In this document: one piece after another, positions 52,803-61,873 of the stretch
How the letters are laid out: the number at the start of each line of letters is the position of its first letter
How positions within the stretch are numbered: position 1 is the first letter of the stretch
NCBI GenBank assembly: GCA_047605765.1
Contig: JASGFB010000005.1
Location: forward strand, 5,856-69,855
From: JBGVSA01 sp047605765
Lineage (GTDB): Bacteria; Pseudomonadota; Gammaproteobacteria; Burkholderiales; Rhodocyclaceae
Reading direction: 5' to 3'
DNA: 64,000 nucleotides
The notes under the pieces: generated by a model
The model's database searches: none
Told to the model about the DNA's origin: nothing
Seen by the model: only the letters and a program-made list of their open reading frames with translations
Program-made: the position numbers and the translations under genes

Positions 52803-53885
52803 TCAAACGGGCAGCGACGCTGCCGCGTACTGGCGTATCTGCGCCAGCGTCACGGCATGCATGTCCTGGCCCTCCAGGTAGGCGCGCTGCCAATCACAGA
52901 TCCGCACCAGCGCTTCACGCAGACGCCAACGTGGATGCCAGTGCAGACGCTGGCGCGCCTTCGAACAATCGAGCTTCAGATAGTTGGCCTCATGCGGCGC
53001 ATCGGCGGGCGCGTCGATGCGGTATCGGGCCGACGGCCCCCACATCGAAGTGAGCGCGTCGGCGATCCAGGCCACCGGTTGTGCATCCTCGTCATGCGGG
53101 CCGAAATTCCAGCCTTCGCCGAAGGCGGAACCCTCTTCGTACAGGCGTTCGGCCAGGGTGAGGTAACCGCAGAGGGGTTCGAGCACATGCTGCCAGGGGC
53201 GGATGGCGCCGGGGCTGCGGATGACGACTTCCTCGCCGGCGGCGATGCCGCGCAGCAGATCGGGCACCAGCCGGTCGAGCGCCCAATCGCCGCCGCCGAT
53301 GACGTTGCCGGCTCGCGCGCTGGCCACCGCCGTACCATGCTCGGCCCAGCGCGCGGGCGCAAAGAATGAATCGCGATAGGCGGCCGTCACCAGTTCGGCG
53401 CAGCCCTTGCTGTTGCTGTAGGGGTCGTGGCCGCCCATGGGCTCGTTTTCGCGATAGCCCCACGGCCACTCGCGGTTGTCGTAGCACTTGTCGCTGGTGA
53501 CCACCACCACCGCGCGCACGCCGCCGGTCTGGCGCACCGCTTCGAGCACGTTCACCGTGCCCATCACGTTGGTGGCATAGGTCTGTACCGGCTGATCGTA
53601 CGAATACCGCACCAGCGCCTGCGCCGCCATGTGGATGACGATCTCCGGACGCGCTTCGCGCAGAGCGGCGGACAAGGTGGCCGCGTCGCACACGTCGGCA
53701 ATGATCGACTGCATGCCCTCGCCCACGCGGGCGCTGTCGAACAGACTCGGCGAGGTCGGCGGGGCCAGCGCGTAGCCGGTGACGCGCGCCCCCATCGAAC
53801 CCAGCCACAACGACAGCCAACTGCCCTTGAAACCCGTGTGCCCGGTCAGGAACACACGGCGCCCCTCCCAGAACGAAGGGTTCAT
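52803..53885 (-). CDS. rfbG: CDP-glucose 4,6-dehydratase
   Basis: Converts CDP-glucose to CDP-4-keto-6-deoxyglucose. The 360-aa SDR has VFLTGHTGFKGSWLSLWL, HMAAQALVRYSYDQPVQTYA, VVTSDKCYDN, GGHDPYSNSKGCAELV (Y-x3-K), ARAGNVIGGGDWALDRLVPD and RPWQHVLEPLCGYL, all characteristic. ATG 53885 has GGAAGG upstream and overlaps the rfbF stop as ATGA. Confidence 0.95.
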   Translation of the reverse strand: MNPSFWEGRRVFLTGHTGFKGSWLSLWLGSMGARVTGYALAPPTSPSLFDSARVGEGMQSIIADVCDAATLSAALREARPEIVIHMAAQALVRYSYDQPVQTYATNVMGTVNVLEAVRQTGGVRAVVVVTSDKCYDNREWPWGYRENEPMGGHDPYSNSKGCAELVTAAYRDSFFAPARWAEHGTAVASARAGNVIGGGDWALDRLVPDLLRGIAAGEEVVIRSPGAIRPWQHVLEPLCGYLTLAERLYEEGSAFGEGWNFGPHDEDAQPVAWIADALTSMWGPSARYRIDAPADAPHEANYLKLDCSKARQRLHWHPRWRLREALVRICDWQRAYLEGQDMHAVTLAQIRQYAAASLPV

Positions 53886-54652
53886 TGCCAGACCTTCCAC
53901 GGTGCCTGGCTCGTCTCCCACAGGCGTTCCAGATGCGCCTTGTCACGCAGGGTGTCCATCGGCTGCCAGAAGCCCCGATGAAAATACGCTTCAAGTTGGT
54001 GCCTGGCCGCCAGCGCTTCCATCGGTTCACGCTCCCAGATGGTGTCGTCGCCCTCGATCAGGTCGAGCGCCTTGGGCGACAGCACGAAGAAGCCGCCATT
54101 GATCCACGCGCCATCGCCATTGGGCTTTTCGAGGAAGGACTTCACCAGCGTGCCGTCCAGATCGAGCGAACCGTAGCGGCCTGGCGGCTGCACGCCGGTG
54201 ACGGTGGCCAGTCGCCCATGGCGGCGATGGAAGGCCAACAGGGCGGAGATGTCGACGTCCGACACGCCGTCGCCGTAGGTCATGCAGAAATCGTCGCGGC
54301 CGACATGGCTGGCGATGCGTTTGAGACGCCCGCCGGTCATGGTGCTCTCGCCGGTATCCACCAGCGTCACGCGCCACGGTTCGGCTTTCTTGTGGTGCAC
54401 CTGCATGGAGTTCTCTTTCATGTCGAAGGTCACGTCCGACATATGCAGGCAGTAATTGGCAAAGTACTCCTTGATGAGATAGCCCTTGTAGCCGCAGCAC
54501 ACGATAAAATCATTGATGCCGTGGGACGAGTAGATCTTGAGGATGTGCCAGAGGATCGGCTTACCGCCAATCTCCACCATAGGCTTGGGTTTGACGACGG
54601 TTTCTTCGCTCAATCGCGTGCCCAATCCGCCCGCCAGAATGACTGCCTTCAT
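53882..54652 (-). CDS. rfbF: Glucose-1-phosphate cytidylyltransferase
   Basis: Makes CDP-glucose from CTP and glucose-1-phosphate. The 256-aa nucleotidyltransferase has MKAVILAGGLGTRLSEET, KPKPMVEIGGKPILWHI, TYGDGVSDVDISALLAFH (metal-binding Asp) and NGGFFVLSPKALD. ATG 54652 follows GGAGAGG at six bases. First gene of the rfbFGH set; the order equals ddhA-ddhB-ddhC of Yersinia. Confidence 0.95.
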   Translation of the reverse strand: MKAVILAGGLGTRLSEETVVKPKPMVEIGGKPILWHILKIYSSHGINDFIVCCGYKGYLIKEYFANYCLHMSDVTFDMKENSMQVHHKKAEPWRVTLVDTGESTMTGGRLKRIASHVGRDDFCMTYGDGVSDVDISALLAFHRRHGRLATVTGVQPPGRYGSLDLDGTLVKSFLEKPNGDGAWINGGFFVLSPKALDLIEGDDTIWEREPMEALAARHQLEAYFHRGFWQPMDTLRDKAHLERLWETSQAPWKVWQ

Positions 54653-54670
54653 CAGCGTCCTCTCCACCGG

Positions 54671-56749
54671 CTAATCGATTGACAAGTGATAAACAGCAAA
54701 AGACAGCGCGCGCGGATCGCCCGTACCCGGCGGCGCGGCGGCCACATCCGATTGAAAATCAAGCACATTGGCGCCTGGATTCATCACGACTTGACGGCTC
54801 ACGGTATGCGGTTGCCCGGGCCGTAGATCCACCCTTTCGATGACCTGGCCGTTCCACGACACGTCCAGATGGCGGGCGACCAGTGTCGTCAGAACAAAAT
54901 CGATGCGCGCGCTCGTCTTGCCGTCACCGGCCACACTGATGCGCGCGCGGTCGCCCGTGGCCCAGCGGTGATCGCCCTCGTCGCCGGCCCAATTGGCGAC
55001 GAACCCGATCCGGCGCGGCAATTTGGCCTCAGGGTTGGGCGTCAGCGCGAAGGCAATCAGATCCGGCGAATCTGCCAGTTCCTTGAGCCCGGCCTGTCGC
55101 AAGGCACCGATCAGCGCGGCCCCGCGGTCGGCATAGCCACGCCTATTAATCATCAAAGCATGAAAGCCGAAGGACTCAAGCGCCCGCACCATCTGGTCCG
55201 CAGGCCGCGCCGCCACGGCATCCTGCCAATCGGCGTCGCCGCGTCCCTTGTTGGTTCCGTACGAATAACGCAATCCCTGCGTAAACACGTAGGGGCGGAA
55301 ATGCTCGTAATCGAGCATGGCCTGGATCGGCGGAACCTCCGGGAACGGCGCCACGGGTAACTGAAACACCATTGCGCCGGCAGGCAAACCGTCCTCCAGG
55401 GCATGTGCAAAGGTCCGGTCCGCCTGGTGCATGGCCGCCGCTTCGGCAACCACTGCGGCGGGCATGCGGCCAGGCACCTGATCCCAGATCCCGAAAGCGG
55501 CCACGACCAGCGCCAGTGGCCAGGCGTGACGGGGGGCGACATGCCGGCTGGCCCATTGGCACAGATAGAGCAAGCCCAATGCCAGCAGATAGATGCTGAA
55601 GCGGTTAGTGCCCCTGAACAGTACCAAGCCCAGCGACCCCAGCAGCAGATTGACCCCGCCGGTGCTGGCATAGGCAAACACCCACACGGCTTGCCACCAC
55701 TGCATGCTCGGGCGGTCATGCGCCGACAATACAGCCTTGATGCCGGAGGCAATCAGGCCGACCAGACCGATGGCGCCAATCACACCCAGGTAGGTGGACC
55801 AGATCTCGCCGACGACGCCGATGCGTTCGATGTACAGACGGCGCGCAACGCCTTGCCACCACGTCGAATGATGTCCGTCGAACGGGTAGAACAGATCGGG
55901 CAGGCGCAGACCGTAGGTGTCGAGTGCCATCAGGCTGCGGGTAATCGCGCCGCCGTTGCGGCCGTGCATAGCCGTATAGCTCAGGGTGTCGATGTTGGCG
56001 GCGATAAAACCGATGCCCACGCAGGCAATCAGCAGCACCGGCACCCACAGCGCGACGCGCTGCTTGCGCACCCAATGCAATATCGCCACAAAGCCCAGCA
56101 ACTGCACGAACATCCAGGCGTAGTAGGGATTGAGCAGGCCCGCCATGAGCGCCAGCAGGCAGGCCAGCCCCATGCTGCGCCCGCGCTCGGAGAGCGAGCG
56201 CGGCTCGCATGCCCACCAGGTGGCATACAGCATGAGCGGCACGTGCCAGTACATCGTCAGGATGAGGTGATCCAACCCCCGTGCGAAGGCATAGAAGCTC
56301 AATCCATAAAGCACCCCGCCCGCCCACGCGAAGGCGGGCGTGCACCGCAGGCGCCGCGCCACGAACCAGAACGACCCGCCCGCCGCCACCTGCGCGCCCA
56401 TGACATACACATTAGACGCCTGGGCCAGGCCGATCAGCTTGCCCAGCCAGCCCATGGTGGCGTACATCCAATCCTCTGTTACTGGCCAGTCGTTCCAGTT
56501 GGCGCCGAACGGCGCCCCCAGGTGCGCCACGGTCTTCTGCAGCAACGGCCAGATGTCGCCATCCATGTAGGCCTTGGCGATACTTAACATGAGCAGGCCA
56601 TCGCCGCGCGACACGGTCGGGATGGCCCATGCCGCCAGGCTGGTCTTGCGGTAATACACACACCACACCACGGCGATCACGATCGCCATGGACACTGCCT
56701 GAATGATCGACCTGTAGCGGGGGCTTGCCTGTGCGAAAGGAGGCATCAT
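54671..56749 (-). CDS. Large polytopic membrane protein, possibly a GT-C glycosyltransferase
   Basis: A 692-aa protein with about ten to twelve hydrophobic helices in the first 460 residues. A soluble, probably periplasmic C-terminal part follows (about 470-692), ending in a beta-rich segment. After the first helix comes TVSRGDGLLMLSIAKAYMDG, with an acidic residue in the first external loop as in GT-C enzymes, and later LGAPFGANWNDWPVTEDWMY. I do not recognise a named family. The location between a GT9 gene and rfbF, and the GT-like topology, suggest transfer of a sugar from a polyprenyl donor (inference). Confidence 0.6.
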   Translation of the reverse strand: MMPPFAQASPRYRSIIQAVSMAIVIAVVWCVYYRKTSLAAWAIPTVSRGDGLLMLSIAKAYMDGDIWPLLQKTVAHLGAPFGANWNDWPVTEDWMYATMGWLGKLIGLAQASNVYVMGAQVAAGGSFWFVARRLRCTPAFAWAGGVLYGLSFYAFARGLDHLILTMYWHVPLMLYATWWACEPRSLSERGRSMGLACLLALMAGLLNPYYAWMFVQLLGFVAILHWVRKQRVALWVPVLLIACVGIGFIAANIDTLSYTAMHGRNGGAITRSLMALDTYGLRLPDLFYPFDGHHSTWWQGVARRLYIERIGVVGEIWSTYLGVIGAIGLVGLIASGIKAVLSAHDRPSMQWWQAVWVFAYASTGGVNLLLGSLGLVLFRGTNRFSIYLLALGLLYLCQWASRHVAPRHAWPLALVVAAFGIWDQVPGRMPAAVVAEAAAMHQADRTFAHALEDGLPAGAMVFQLPVAPFPEVPPIQAMLDYEHFRPYVFTQGLRYSYGTNKGRGDADWQDAVAARPADQMVRALESFGFHALMINRRGYADRGAALIGALRQAGLKELADSPDLIAFALTPNPEAKLPRRIGFVANWAGDEGDHRWATGDRARISVAGDGKTSARIDFVLTTLVARHLDVSWNGQVIERVDLRPGQPHTVSRQVVMNPGANVLDFQSDVAAAPPGTGDPRALSFAVYHLSID

Positions 56750-56788
56750 GTGTGCGAGTGGAGTGTTGGAAGAAAGGTGCGCTGCGCT

Positions 56789-57799
56789 TTATGTTCCCTG
56801 CCAATGACTCGGCCCGGCGACGAACGAAACACCGGGAGACATGGCATTTTGTATTACATTGTCATCATCCCACAACGCAGCGAACAGATCGCGCGGGGCG
56901 ATCAGCGCCGCACATTCACGCGTCAGGCAACCGTTGTAAGCGTCACGGGAGAACTGGATGCATGGGCTGCAGTCGACCTCGGCGAACACCACTCTGTTAT
57001 GCCGTCCGAATGGCGCGTAGCGCCACCACGGGCTGGAAGTGAACACGCCCAGCACCGGCACCACCATCGAAGCCAGGTGAAGGGTGCCGCTGTCGGCACC
57101 GACCACCACGTCGCACTGGCCGAGGCGCGCATGAAACGCCTCGATATCGGCACCACCGATCAATACGTCGACCGACCCGCCCAGCAAACGCGCCAGCAAG
57201 TGGGCTTCGGCACGTTCCTGCGGGCCGCCGATGAGACACAGTTGCGTCACGTCGCGGTCGGACAGCAGGCGGGCAAATTCATGCCAGAACACCGTCGGCA
57301 GCTTGTTCGAGGTGAATCCGGCCGACAGGCATATGCCGACGTGGTCGATCGCGCTCGGCCAGGCGCCGGGGCGCCATCCGGCATACGCCGTACGCGAGTA
57401 ATGGCCAGTCCACGGCGCCAACGTATCGCGCTGCCGCGCCGTCTCGTGATCGACGATACCGCTGCGCATGGTCTGCAGCACGCCCGGGAAATCGGCGGCC
57501 AGGGCGTCGATGGCACCGTCATCGCGCAAATAGAAGACCTGCGCATGCGTGGCCAGGATGTCACGCACCACCGGACCGGCATCCGGCGCGTCGCCCCCCT
57601 TGGCCAGATGCGGTAGGCGCAAAGGATGGAAGGCCAGCTCGGACGGCAGAAAGTGATCGTGCAAAAAACGGTTGGCCGGCGCGGCATAAAGATCGAACGC
57701 GCCGATGCACGCATGCAGCGCCCGCAGCGCCGGCAGGCTCAGCACGAAGTCGCCCAGATGGTCGGGCTTGATGACAGCGACCTCAGCCATGGCGGTCAT
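56789..57799 (-). CDS. GT9-family (heptosyltransferase-like) glycosyltransferase
   Basis: A 336-aa protein with the ADP-heptose:LPS transferase fold: VAVIKPDHLGDFVLSLPAL (GxxGD-like start), GICLSAGFTSNKLP, CLIGGPQERAEAHLL and VVGADSGTLHLASMVVPVLGVF (the D-S-G-T-x-H-L donor motif). It ends with a CSPCIQFSRDAYNGC segment. Not necessarily a heptose enzyme; GT9 members also occur in O-chain and capsule loci. ATG 57799 overlaps the upstream stop; ATG 57790 is an alternative. Confidence 0.83.
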   Translation of the reverse strand: MTAMAEVAVIKPDHLGDFVLSLPALRALHACIGAFDLYAAPANRFLHDHFLPSELAFHPLRLPHLAKGGDAPDAGPVVRDILATHAQVFYLRDDGAIDALAADFPGVLQTMRSGIVDHETARQRDTLAPWTGHYSRTAYAGWRPGAWPSAIDHVGICLSAGFTSNKLPTVFWHEFARLLSDRDVTQLCLIGGPQERAEAHLLARLLGGSVDVLIGGADIEAFHARLGQCDVVVGADSGTLHLASMVVPVLGVFTSSPWWRYAPFGRHNRVVFAEVDCSPCIQFSRDAYNGCLTRECAALIAPRDLFAALWDDDNVIQNAMSPGVSFVAGPSHWQGT

Positions 57800-59243
57800 C
57801 GAACGCTTCGCCCAGCTTCAACGCTACTTTCTCATTGATCATCGCCGCCACGGTGGCGGTCGTCAGGCGCAGGCTGACGTACTCGATCAGGACATACACC
57901 AGGTTGACCGGCACACGCAGCACCCCACCGGTCATCACACGGCCGAGGGCCCGCGACAGGGCTACACGGCGCTCCTGCTGAATGCCATACAGATAATCGA
58001 GCGAGAACGAATCGGCCGGCATGTCCGCCGCACCGACAGGCAATATCCGTGTGCGATGGGTCAGCACCCATTGGCCCAGACGGCTGACCGGCGCGCGGGT
58101 CCGCAGCGCTCGCGCGGCGGGGCCCGTGTCGGCAGGGCCCGGCACCGGCGACAGATGGCGCCGCACCAACGATACGATGGTCTGCAGGTAGGCCGCCTTG
58201 TCATACGGAGCGGACTGCGCGGCGACGTCGCAGGGCGGCTCGGTGCGCCCGGCACGGAAGGCTTCGGCCAGCGTGCGCAGGCCAGCGGCGATTGATATCG
58301 TGCTGCAGGGGTCCGCGTAGGTGGCGCAGGCGCCCCCCACTTCAGGCAGCGCCCCAGTATCGGCAAGCAGCATGGGCAGGCCACGACGCAGGCCTTCCAG
58401 CGCCGGCAAGCCAAAGCCTTCCCACATCGAGGGGTAGGCCAACGCACAGCAGTGCGCGTATTCTTGGCGCAAGGCCTCGTCAGGCAAGCGGCCGAGAAAG
58501 CGCACGCCGGGCACGCCGGCGGCGTGTTCGCGGATGGCCTGGGCGCCATGTCCGTCACCGCCGACGATGTGCAGCGCAAACCCTTCGGCGGCCAGGCCCG
58601 ATTGCGCGAACCCTTCCACCAGACGGGTGATGTTCTTGCGGAATTCCAGGCTCCCCACGAACAGGAACACCGGCCGGGAATCGCGCGCCTCGACGCAAGC
58701 GCCGAAGCGGTCGTACAGCGGCACCCAGGTCACGCGCGCACGTGGAATGCCGAAGTTGGCCCACAGATCGCGAGAAGTACTGTGGCTGATCGACACGATG
58801 TCGATGCTGCGGTCGTACAGCGCATCGAAGGCAGCGGCATAAAAGCGCGACACGTTTCTGTCGTGCCACTCCGGACGCGTGTACGGCGTCAGGTCGAGCA
58901 CGAAGCAGATGGTCCGCGCGGCGGCGCCGCGATTGAACACATACAAGGGATCGAAAGCCAGGAACACGCTGCCCGGCTGCGGATTCGGCACGCTGCGCTG
59001 GGCGCGCGGCGTCGGCCCGGTAGCAAGCATCTGGTGCAGCCGTTCGAGCACGCGCTGCTCGAACGGCTGCGGCAAGGCATAGTCATTCGCCACGAACACC
59101 GCCACCGACAGGGCCTCGCCCATCGCCGTCAGGCGCACCGGCAGGCCGAGTTCGATCAGGTGGCGCGCCGTATCGCGCACGATGAAATACATCGCCGTGC
59201 GATTGATGGCCATCGGGGTGAGGTCGAGCGTCAGCGCACTCAC
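57783..59243 (-). CDS. GT4-family glycosyltransferase
   Basis: A 486-aa GT-B enzyme. It starts at GTG 59243, overlapping the upstream stop as GTGA; the longer open frame upstream is a shadow of the preceding gene. Motifs: TLDLTPMAINRTAMYFIVRD, FVLDLTPYTRPEWH, VSISHSTSRDLWANFGIPRA, LFVGSLEFRKNITRLVEGFA and PSMWEGFGLPALEGLRRGLP (E-x7-E). It has a C-terminal extension of about 110 residues past the catalytic domain, ending in a hydrophobic/amphipathic helix that may bind the membrane. Confidence 0.83.
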   Translation of the reverse strand: MSALTLDLTPMAINRTAMYFIVRDTARHLIELGLPVRLTAMGEALSVAVFVANDYALPQPFEQRVLERLHQMLATGPTPRAQRSVPNPQPGSVFLAFDPLYVFNRGAAARTICFVLDLTPYTRPEWHDRNVSRFYAAAFDALYDRSIDIVSISHSTSRDLWANFGIPRARVTWVPLYDRFGACVEARDSRPVFLFVGSLEFRKNITRLVEGFAQSGLAAEGFALHIVGGDGHGAQAIREHAAGVPGVRFLGRLPDEALRQEYAHCCALAYPSMWEGFGLPALEGLRRGLPMLLADTGALPEVGGACATYADPCSTISIAAGLRTLAEAFRAGRTEPPCDVAAQSAPYDKAAYLQTIVSLVRRHLSPVPGPADTGPAARALRTRAPVSRLGQWVLTHRTRILPVGAADMPADSFSLDYLYGIQQERRVALSRALGRVMTGGVLRVPVNLVYVLIEYVSLRLTTATVAAMINEKVALKLGEAFDDRHG

Positions 59244-61873
59244 GGCAGGATCTCCGCGAAATCGGCACGGTAAGTGCTCGCCACATGGCTGGCGGCGGCG
59301 GCCACGTAGGCATGTGCCACGCGCGACGCCAGATCGGCGCGCAAACGCTCTACGACCGCCAGCAGCGCCCCCTCTCGCGGCACGCCCCAGCGCGCCGACA
59401 CCGGATACACGCCGACCGGATCGGGCAACCCGAAGTTGGCGAATTCGGTATCGAGAAAATAAGGGTAGTCGTCCGGCAGCATGTCCTCGAACGACGAATG
59501 GCGGCCGCAAATGACGGGCTTGCCGGCCAGCAGCGAATCGAACAGGCCCAGCCCCAGCCCCTCGCCATAAGAGGTCGTCACGAAAGCGTCGCTGGCCGCC
59601 TCGAGCGCCTGCAACTGCTCGCCGGGCAGGCTCTCGCAGGAGACATACACGCCGCCCGCCACGACGGCCTCGGGCGCGGTGTCGCGCCACAGGCGCCGCA
59701 GCTTGTCATGCAGGCTGCGGGCAGTTTCGTGCACATCGATCGAAGAAGTCTTGATGACCAAGGCCGTGTCCGGGTAGCGCGCCGCCACCTCATGCCATTG
59801 GGCCAGCAGCACGGCAAAACCCTTGCGCGGAATGAACGTGTTCGTGCACAGCAGGACATGACGGTAGCGCTGACGCACGGCCGCCAACGACGTGCTGCGC
59901 TCGTCCGGCGCCGTGATGTCCGTCAGCGCCAGGGCATCGGCGCGCGCGGCATCCACCGCCACGCGCTCGCCCGCCAACGGGCAGGGTACATGCAGCACCG
60001 GCACCTGGACGCCCTCGCGCTCCAGCATGGTTTTCATGAAAGCGGCCGGCACCCACATGGCGTCCAGACCGTTGATGTGGCGTATCCAGGCGGCATTGCC
60101 GAGCCGATCGGTTTCCCAGAAGAACAGGCCCAGGTTGCGCGCCATCGGGTGCACCACGAAATTGTCGGGCGTCGATACCGTGAGCACCGTCGCCTGGACC
60201 GAAGGGCGTGCACACAGCACGGGCACCAGCAGGTCGTCGATGAGCGGGTACGGCCAACTGCCGAAACTGCGGGCGGGATGACCGTGGATGTCGGCCCCCA
60301 GCACCAGATCGAAATGTGCACTCATCTGTCCGGCATACAGGGTGCAGGCCTTGGCATACCCGCTGCGGCTGTTCAGATCGCCCCGCAGCACCAAGGTGCG
60401 CACCGGCATGCGCCCGGCCGCCAGGCAGGCACGGTCGAGCAATGCGTGGAGCGCTTCGATCTGAGCAGCGTCGGCCACCCGCACAACCGGCGGGGATGGC
60501 CTGGCAGCCGGAACGGCCACTGGCGCCAGCCGCGCAGCCAGGCGTCGATGCAAGGCCGGCACATGCACCACGATGCGCGCACCGAAGGCACGCAGACGCG
60601 GTCGGCGTGCCACGTATAAACGGGCGTGGCCAGCCGGATCGCGCAGGTAGCGCGCCACGCGGCCGGCGCCAGGCAGTCGGCGCAACAGCCTGCTGACCAT
60701 TCGCAGTGGAGCCGTCACGCGCCACGAGGTGCTGCGCTCGAGCGCTTGAATGTGGCGAGCGCGGTGCTCGGACACGGCTTCGAACTCAAGGCGTTGCGCA
60801 ATCGCACGGTCACGCTCCTGGCGCAGCGCGGCGCACTCATCTTCAAAAGCGGCGATGCGTACCAGCCATTCGGCCGGCGCGCGCTCAGCATCGTCACGCA
60901 TCTGTGCAATCTTGTGTTCCAACCCCCGCAACGCATTCTGCAGATCTTGGTGGCCTGAATGCAGCGAACGCTCCGAGTGATCGACACGTGCATGCAGTGC
61001 ATTGATCTGGCGATACAGATGTGCGTCATTCAGCGCCAGATCCTCGAGTCCTTCGGTGCGCTGATCGGTCTCGGCCATACGCGTCGCCAACCCTTGCAGG
61101 GCACCCTGGATGTCGGCCAGGCGATCACGCCACGACGCGTCGAAACGGTTGCTCAAATCCTGCAGCGACAGGCCCACGTGCGCCGAGAACGGCGCGTCCA
61201 AAGCAGCCAGTGCTTGAGCCGGTCCCGCTTTCTGGGCCACCACCGCATAATCGGGGCTGACCCCGAACAGCACGTCCGTCAGGGCCGCATCGGTGGCCTC
61301 ACGCAGCGACGCGCTCTCTTGCAGGCGCAGCACCGTGGTGCGATGAAACCCGGCGTATTCCGGCAGGAAGGCCAGCAGGATGGGCGGCAGGGGCCGCTCA
61401 TGGGTGGGGTCGGAATAGAACGAGGCGCTGCCGACGAATAGGTTCTCCGGGTTCGGCGTCTCCAGAATCAACAGGCCGCCCGGCCGCAGCGCACGCAAGG
61501 CTTCGTGGACCAGATCCTGCAGCAAGCCGAAGGGCAGATGCTCGGCAACATGGAAGGCCGAGATCATGCACAGCGATTCGTCCGCCTGCTTCTTGAGCCA
61601 GGCGATGCCGTCCGCATGCAGGACGTCGAGCCCGCGCTCGCGGCAGGCTTGCAGCATGCCGTCGTCCAGATCGACGCCCTTGGCGGCCAGGCCCGCTTCG
61701 CCGAGCAGTTCCAGCCATTCGCCACGGCCGCAGCCGATGTCGAGCGCCGGCGCACCGGGGCAGATTTCCGGCATGGGACGTATGAAGGGTTCATAGACTC
61801 GCAGCCGCGACAGGATCAACTCGCGCGAGCCGCGATAGCGATCTTCGAACGCACGATAGAAGCCCAGGCTCAT
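59240..61873 (-). CDS. Methyltransferase-coiled coil-glycosyltransferase fusion
   Basis: An 877-aa multidomain protein. Residues 1 to about 215 form a SAM methyltransferase (ALDIGCGRGEWLELLGEAGL, VDLDDGMLQACRERG, FHVAEHLPFGLLQDLVHE, ILETPNPENL). Residues of about 235-400 form a heptad-rich coiled coil. Residues of about 500-877 form a glycosyltransferase (LVLRGDLNSRSGYAKACTLY, LFFWETDRLGNAAWIRHING, STSYGEGLGLGLFDSLLAGKP split around the E-x7 motif). It overlaps wzt by four bases. The MTase plus coiled coil beside a Wzt with a C-terminal binding domain parallels WbdD, the chain-length-setting terminator of E. coli O9a (inference). Confidence 0.85.
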   Translation of the reverse strand: MSLGFYRAFEDRYRGSRELILSRLRVYEPFIRPMPEICPGAPALDIGCGRGEWLELLGEAGLAAKGVDLDDGMLQACRERGLDVLHADGIAWLKKQADESLCMISAFHVAEHLPFGLLQDLVHEALRALRPGGLLILETPNPENLFVGSASFYSDPTHERPLPPILLAFLPEYAGFHRTTVLRLQESASLREATDAALTDVLFGVSPDYAVVAQKAGPAQALAALDAPFSAHVGLSLQDLSNRFDASWRDRLADIQGALQGLATRMAETDQRTEGLEDLALNDAHLYRQINALHARVDHSERSLHSGHQDLQNALRGLEHKIAQMRDDAERAPAEWLVRIAAFEDECAALRQERDRAIAQRLEFEAVSEHRARHIQALERSTSWRVTAPLRMVSRLLRRLPGAGRVARYLRDPAGHARLYVARRPRLRAFGARIVVHVPALHRRLAARLAPVAVPAARPSPPVVRVADAAQIEALHALLDRACLAAGRMPVRTLVLRGDLNSRSGYAKACTLYAGQMSAHFDLVLGADIHGHPARSFGSWPYPLIDDLLVPVLCARPSVQATVLTVSTPDNFVVHPMARNLGLFFWETDRLGNAAWIRHINGLDAMWVPAAFMKTMLEREGVQVPVLHVPCPLAGERVAVDAARADALALTDITAPDERSTSLAAVRQRYRHVLLCTNTFIPRKGFAVLLAQWHEVAARYPDTALVIKTSSIDVHETARSLHDKLRRLWRDTAPEAVVAGGVYVSCESLPGEQLQALEAASDAFVTTSYGEGLGLGLFDSLLAGKPVICGRHSSFEDMLPDDYPYFLDTEFANFGLPDPVGVYPVSARWGVPREGALLAVVERLRADLASRVAHAYVAAAASHVASTYRADFAEILP

